In this document: positions 58,380 through 64,000 of the stretch, in pieces
Numbering within the stretch: position 1 is the first letter of the stretch
How the letters are laid out: each line of letters opens with the position of its first letter
From: Isoetes taiwanensis
Taxonomy: Eukaryota > Streptophyta > Lycopodiopsida > Isoetales > Isoetaceae
Length of the DNA: 64,000 nucleotides
NCBI GenBank assembly: GCA_021234155.1
Contig: JAJEKV010000031.1
Location: 14,501,748 to 14,565,747, forward strand
Direction: 5' to 3'
Notes under the pieces: model-generated
Seen by the model: the letters and a program-made list of their open reading frames with translations, nothing else
Database searches by the model: none
What the model was told of the DNA's origin: nothing
Position numbers and translations under genes: made by a program

Positions 58380-61265
58380 GAGTATGTCAATATACCATGG
58401 AGTATAATGGGATAGTATATTACATTAGCTTTAGCCATATTAACTAACATTAGCTATGTTAATTAGATACGGAGAACCTAGGTGTCACGTGGCACCAATA
58501 GACTGTTGAAGATGAACTTGCCATGTATAGCCTACGCAATTTCATTAACCCTAAACCCTAATTCGAAATTCGAGCAAAAACTAATTATATGGAGGAAACC
58601 TAGCTATTCTAGGATTAAATATTAATGTTAATTAACTATGTTAATTAATTAACTATGTTAATTAATTATTAACTATGTTATTGGTGCAATTAACTATGTT
58701 AATTAATTATTAGTAATTTGGTTTAATCGATTGGGCAAGGGGGAATTGCTAATTAAGGATTCAACCAATAAATTGCCCAATTTGCCCCAAATTGATTTTG
58801 GGAAAACTTGGAGGAGGAGGAGCAGCCATAACCACCAGAAGAATGGAGAATCTTCGTAACAACAAATCTAGCTAGAAAACCAGTTAGTGCAATAGATACC
58901 TTGAGTTTCTAGTTAAGAATCAACCCCTGTTTGATTAGATGGATGATTAATCTTATATTTATTCCTAGTTTGAAGTTATAAATGGATTTATGGTAGTTCT
59001 TTGTTGCCCCTCTTGTGCTTGTGGGGTAAGGTAGGATAGAGATCTAAAAGCTAGTAGGATTATAGATGTTCCTATCTAGAATCCCATAGATCCCAATAAT
59101 TGCGGCCCATGTTCAAGATGCCGCCTGGCTGTAGATCTTAATTACGTAACGATTAAGCACCGGATAATGGAGATAGTGAGATTATGGAGGGTAGAACCCT
59201 GCGGAGCGTGGCTTCTGGAGTATCGAGCTAGACTTATACTGTGCGTAGGCCGGGTACGGGTCTGTCACCCCAGAAAAGTCATCATGGGCTCAATGGATGC
59301 GGTTGAGGTCGACCTATGGATTTTGGGTGTTTAAGTTGGGTATGAACATGTGTCACCATAATCCTCTACCTCACCCACAATCTCATTATGCTCCTAGAAG
59401 GGGACGTCCCATTCCTGCCTCATCGGACTAGGGAGATGTAACTTGGAGTAGTTCCATAGGGTATTTCCATGGAAATACGACTCCGAGAAGCTATAGTGGC
59501 TATTCAACATGTTTTAGCCTATCTACAAAGTGTGCATGCAAGGGCGCCCGGGGGAGGGGGGGGGGGGGCAGATGAAGTGGACTACTTTAGCCAATGTTCT
59601 ATGCTAGCCAACACCATTGTCATGATTCCATATGTCGTTATCTGGAGACCTTGAACGTTAGTCGACCCCCTTTGAGCCTGACCCCCGGGTAGAACTTATG
59701 ATGCATTTATGTCTGTTACATTGATGCTCCTTTATGGATGATGGATAGATTACCCTTCGTGGTGGCATATTATCATGTATTGTTGTTAGTGCTAACATGT
59801 GCATACATGCTCCCATCGTATAAATATGGGAAATTCCCCTCCCATGGTGAATCCATCACCACGAAAAGGTCCTCCGTCTGACTCGGAGCATTTGTGATGA
59901 CCAAGTGTCCGGGTGAAGGACACGAAGGTGTCATTTGTCCCACGCCTTCTATGGGAATCCTATATAGCGGAAGCATACATACATATTAGCACCCGGCAAC
60001 AATACTAATAAATAATATACCACCACGAAGGGTGGCCCATCATCAGCAATACAACTAATGACAAAATACCAACATAACTAAGGAATTTCACCACAAATAA
60101 GGGCTTTGACCCGGGCTCACACTCCATGGGGTTGACTGACGGTCAGGGCCTCAACATAACAGCAGAGAGAGGTATAACATGGTGTTGGCTGGCATAGAAC
60201 AATGGCTAGGGTAGTCCACTCCATCCGTCCCTTCTATGCACACTTTGTGGATAGGCTTAAACATGCTATGGCGTGATTGTAGCCCTCCGGAGACGCAATC
60301 TCATGGAATCACCCTATGAGACTACTCTGGGTTACATCTCCCCGGTCCGATGAGGCAGGTCAGAGAAGTGTCCCCTCCCCGAATATAATGGATCCCTGGG
60401 AGTGCTAGAGACTAAGTGCCACTAGATGCACACGCAGTAGTACCTGATTGGAACCCCCCAACATGGACTGCTAGGCGCGCCCATCGAGCCCAGGACGTCC
60501 ATATAGGCACGCTCCCGCGACCCAGGAGGTGTTGGACCCATACCTCGACCAACGCAAGGACCGACTATAAGCCTAGCACACTGTAGGAGTCTTGTAGCCG
60601 TGCTGGGCAAGACTCCACCCCCGTTTCACCATTGTGCTCGTCGTCTGGTGCTGAATCACGAGATAGCCTCTACAACCAGGTGGTCTCTTGTGCACAGGCC
60701 GCATTTACTGGATTTTAAGGGTTCTAATAGGAACATCTCTACTTCTAGATGGCCTTTAGGTCTCTACCCCCGGCCCACTTTTACCTACACAACACAGGAG
60801 GGAAGGGTTAATCCTAGCTATCTAGGAATTCAAGCTATCTATGTACTAACCGCGATCATAACTAGACCCACTATCTCTCTGGTTCTGCATCCTTCTGGCT
60901 GGAACAGGGTTGAACAACAGCTCCCCCTCCACCAATCTCCCCCAATTCGAATTGGGGCAAATGATGGTGTAAAACCCCAATTTGGGTGTCCCAAGGTAGC
61001 AGGTCTGCCTTGCCCAATCGATTTGGACTAGGTGGCAACTCTGGGTTGGCTAATATTAACTAATTTAATATTTTAACCCCTTTTAATATTAGGTTAAGCC
61101 CTAAATTCAAATTAAGGTTTAGGGTTAGGTTTCCACATTCATAATTAATGATTATCATAGCTAACCTTAGCTTATGAATAATTAATGTGCCATTAATTAT
61201 TCATAGTGATGTGTCATACATTTATACTCAAAAAGGCATATAAATACGTGGAACGTCACATTCTC
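58380..61265. repeat. Giant imperfect inverted repeat, ~1.3-1.4-kb arms
   Basis: The plus strand of the left arm (about 58380-59840) aligns with the minus strand of the right arm (about 61265-59945); the spacer is ~110 bp. Paired landmarks: ACCCTAAACCCTAATTCGAA (58552) with TTTAGGGTTAG (61120); AATCGATTGGGCAAGG (58726) with TTGCCCAATCGATT (61010); TAGATGTTCCTATCTAGAA (59066) with TAATAGGAACATCTCTACTT (60725); CCTCATCGGAC (59419) with GTCCGATGAGGCAGG (60344); GCCAACACCAT (59608) with ATGGTGTTGGCTGGC (60180); CCCTTCGTGGTGGCATATTA (59752) with ATACCACCACGAAGGGTGG (60016). Arms differ in length by indels and many substitutions, so the duplication is old. The right arm's outer end abuts a polypurine-tract-like motif, hinting that each arm is an LTR. 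Confidence 0.85.
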
Positions 61266-61300
61266 CCCACCTTAAAAATGATGCTGTCTTCAGCATCAAG
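61255..61300 (-). other. Possible LTR-retrotransposon pol end and polypurine tract
   Basis: On the minus strand LDAEDSIIFKVGRM followed by a stop overlaps TTAAGGTGGGGAGAA and then TGTGACG. A purine run (AAGGTGGGGAGAA) before TG is how many plant Ty3/gypsy elements pass from pol into the 3' LTR. The rest of pol is absent, replaced by simple repeats. A second similar purine run lies near 61350. Confidence 0.4.
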
Positions 61301-61639
61301 ACTACTCTTGTTGTAGGGCAACACATCGTACATTGAAAGGAAGTCTCCCCTCCTTAAAAAGATAGTGTGAGATTATAAGTCACACAGAGGTTGTCACGTT
61401 CAAGGTGATGTTTGAAATGACTCGTAATGTGGGATTTATAACTCTGCGATATAAAAGATAGAGGTATAGATCAGACATGATCGTCGTTTAGGACCGGCAA
61501 TAGTCAAGAGTCAAGGTGTGTGGAAGTCTCACTGTTACATTCAGGGTGATGAGTTCACAGTATATCTAATTTAGAAATCATTCTTTGTATACAAGTTATT
61601 GTACTATGAGGGACTGTACAAATTCGACTAGAAGCCAAA

Positions 61640-62890
61640 TGCAGTGCCATCCAACGAAGATCCTATAAAGATTCCCCAAGATTCTCCAAAGACTAGAAAA
61701 ATTTCCCTAGATACTATGAGATTCCATCAATGTGCGCTTATATTCCCCAAGATCCGCGGATTATTCCTCGAGGAATTGTATAAAATCGAGTAGAAGTCAA
61801 ATTTAAAGTCATGCGATGAAGATTCTATATAGATTCTCCAAGATTCTCTAGATACTCAAAGATTTTATGAAGATTTCCTTAGATTCATTTAGATTCTTAA
61901 AGATTCTCTTGAGATTCCCCTAGATTCTCAAAGATTATCCTAAGATTCCTCAAAATTCCATGTAGATTCTTCAAGATTTCCTTAGATTCTATGAAGATCC
62001 CCCTGTAGAACACACCTAGTGTCAAAGATTCCCCTAGATCCCCTTGGATTCCCCCTAAATTCCCTAAAATTCCATAAACATCCCCTAGATTCTTAAGGTT
62101 CTACAAAGATTCCCCTAGATTTTCAAAGATTCCTGTAGATTCCCTAAGATTCTATGTAGATTCTCCTAGATTCCCTTAGATTCTATCAAGATTCCACTAG
62201 ATTCTCTAGGATTCCATAAAGATTCCCCCTGATTCTCAAACATTTTTTGAAGATTCTCTTAGATTCGTCTATATTCTTTTGATTCCCATAGATTCGTTAA
62301 GATTCTCTTGACATTTCCTTGATTCCAAAGGTTATCCCAAGATTCCTCTAGATTCTTTTAGATTCTTAAATATTCTCTTGAGATTCCCTTAGATTCCCAA
62401 ATATTATCCTAAGATTCTTCTAGATTCTCCAAGATTCCATGTAGATTCTTCTAGATTCCCTTAGATTCTATGAAGATTCTCATGTAGAACGCACCTACTA
62501 TCAAAGATTCCCCTAGATTCCTTGGAATCTCTTGCGATTCCCTAAGATTCCACAAAGATCCCCCTAGATTCTTGAGGTTCTATAAAGATTCCCCCAGATT
62601 TTCAAAGATTATTTGAAGATTCGTTTAGATTCCCCAAGATTCTATGTAGATTCTTATAGATTCCCTTAAGTTCTATGAAGATCCCCTTAGATCTCTAAGA
62701 TTCCATCGAGATTTCCCTCCATTCTTAGACCTTTTTTGAAGGTTTTCTTAGATTCCCCTAGATTCTTTTGAGATTCCCATAGATTCTTAAAATTCTCTTG
62801 AGATTCCCTTGATTTTCAAAGATTATCCCAATATCTCTCAAATTCCCTTAGATTCTATGAATATTCCCCTAGATTATCCAACATTGCACG
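61640..62890. repeat. AGATTC array with ~10.5-bp period
   Basis: AGATTC or a one-base variant recurs about every 10-11 bp for ~1.25 kb (e.g. from 61890: AGATTCTTAA, AGATTCTCTTG, AGATTCCCCT, AGATTCTCAA, AGATTATCCTA). A longer period of ~479 bp is superposed: TAGAACACACCTAGTGTCAA near 62006 recurs as TAGAACGCACCTACTATCAA near 62485. No coding signal. Confidence 0.85.
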
Positions 62891-64000
62891 AAATGATGCC
62901 AAACCACTACTCATTGGAAAGCATTTGATGAGAGGAATCCAAAGGCGTGGGTCCCACTTTGATTCGAGACCTCCACCGCAAGATAAAGTCGTTTGAAGGG
63001 GACGCAAAAAAGGAAGCTTCCAAGAAAGCTTCATAATTAATGAGTTTCCACCTCACTATCTTTTTATTAAATAAAGGGTGCCACCTCACTCCTTTAATAT
63101 AAAAAATTCTAAGTTAATAAAAAAATGAATGGCTAGGATTTATCCTCCCCCTTTTGATCTAACGGTTAAGATTGGTTGCACCAAATCCAAGCTTCCTTGC
63201 ACTTTCTTTATAAAAAAATTAAGGGCCATGATTTCTCCTCCCCTTTTGATCCGACGGCTTAAAGACATGGTGCATGCCCCTATGCATGCCCCCCATCATA
63301 TTTCTATGCCCATGCATGACCTCTTCCATGAGGTGGCGACATCATGGCCTTCCATTTCCAATTGGACGGCTGGCATTAATCTCTATATAGCATGGGTACA
63401 TCCTTTCCTGGCACACATAGAATAGTTTTATATATATAATGATATAAGTGTAACTAATTATATATTATAGATGGGTATAGATATAAACAACTTCTATTTG
63501 TTCTTTTAATATAATACAGACTTATAATTCTCGCACTGTTTAGTAGAAACTCATTCTAATCATGTTAACTCCTGTATATATGTCTATTATATTCTCCCTT
63601 CACTTTGCAATTCATTTTATTACAGCCAGCCTTAATTTAATTTTGTATCAAAATTTTATTTTCCTATTTTGTTACAGTTTTAACAACTCATATATTTGCT
63701 ATCCGCAGTGTTTTACATGCCCACTACGTTTGTGCTTATCCTTTAATACAGTTATATATATTGCATTATATCTCCTATTTTTACATATATAGTTTGATAT
63801 TAATTACACACACACATTCTTGATCATTTATTATTCCTAACCTTTTTATAATCATAATGCAACTGTCGTTATTCTTTCTATAGTTTGTGTAACACATACA
63901 TAATTATCTCATTCTATTATATTTGACTATGTGTTTAAATACCTTTCTTCTTTTGATTATCTTTAATGTTTCCACACCCACACTCTCTATCTTAACCATA
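62891..64000. other. AT-rich, no gene recognised
   Basis: A short diverged duplication lies at 63130-63250 (CTCCCCCTTTTGATCTAACGG and CTCCCCTTTTGATCCGACGG). Otherwise AT-rich with no supported gene. Confidence 0.4.

Noticed and set aside
60600-61031. 143-codon plus-strand open frame
   Set aside because: Lies within the right arm of the large inverted repeat and has no counterpart in the left arm or recognisable domain.

Overview
The window looks like nuclear DNA from a land plant, and most of it is transposable-element and repeat sequence. Plant origin is supported by a CRINKLY4-type receptor-kinase pseudogene, a PPR fragment and exon/intron structure with GT-AG borders. A non-flowering plant, perhaps a fern, is my inference: the LINEs carry an L1-type ORF1 (coiled coil plus RRM-like domain) and a DIRS-type tyrosine-recombinase retroelement is present, both unusual for angiosperms. 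No prokaryotic gene organisation is visible. Host genes are few: the 3' exons of a 3D-domain protein (936-1505, minus) and several unidentified exon-like blocks.

Layout. 1-13 kb: 3D-domain gene, fold-back repeats, a 5'-truncated LINE (family A, minus, 4017-5190), a tandem array of tRNA-like units (5.9-6.5 kb), a broken Helitron/PIF1-type helicase (6.9-7.9 kb, minus), a PPR pseudogene (9.3-9.75 kb, minus) and a near-perfect 86-bp hairpin (10.7 kb). 13.2-13.8 kb: long purine microsatellite and a (TTCTA)n tract. 16.9-25.7 kb: two LINE family B copies head to tail, joined through (TC)n; the second has a CRINKLY4-like pseudogene with a family A tail between its ORF1 and ORF2. 26.9-29.75 kb: array of ~660-bp repeats, followed by an AT-rich dimeric satellite (to 30.7 kb). 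32.4-35.4 kb: three ~0.9-1.15-kb direct repeats that share a sequence block with the adjacent DIRS-like element (35.6-38.7 kb, minus). 39.6-40.2 kb: C-terminal fragment of another plant LINE (zf-RVT type). 42.6-52.6 kb: two more family B LINEs head to tail, the first interrupted by a family A insertion with an 8-bp target duplication. 52.64-56.62 kb: a PIF/Harbinger element with recognisable terminal inverted repeats, inserted in the (TC)n tail of the preceding LINE. 58.4-61.3 kb: a very large imperfect inverted repeat, possibly two opposed LTR-like sequences. 61.6-62.9 kb: an AGATTC-based array with a period near 10.5 bp.

The strongest novel signal is LINE family B. Every 3' end of the four tail-bearing copies, and every 5' end of the three copies that retain ORF1, abuts a (TC)n tract. 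All 3' ends share a two-helix hairpin followed by (CATTT)n. This suggests a plant LINE that targets (TC)n microsatellites and builds head-to-tail chains by inserting into the tails of earlier copies.
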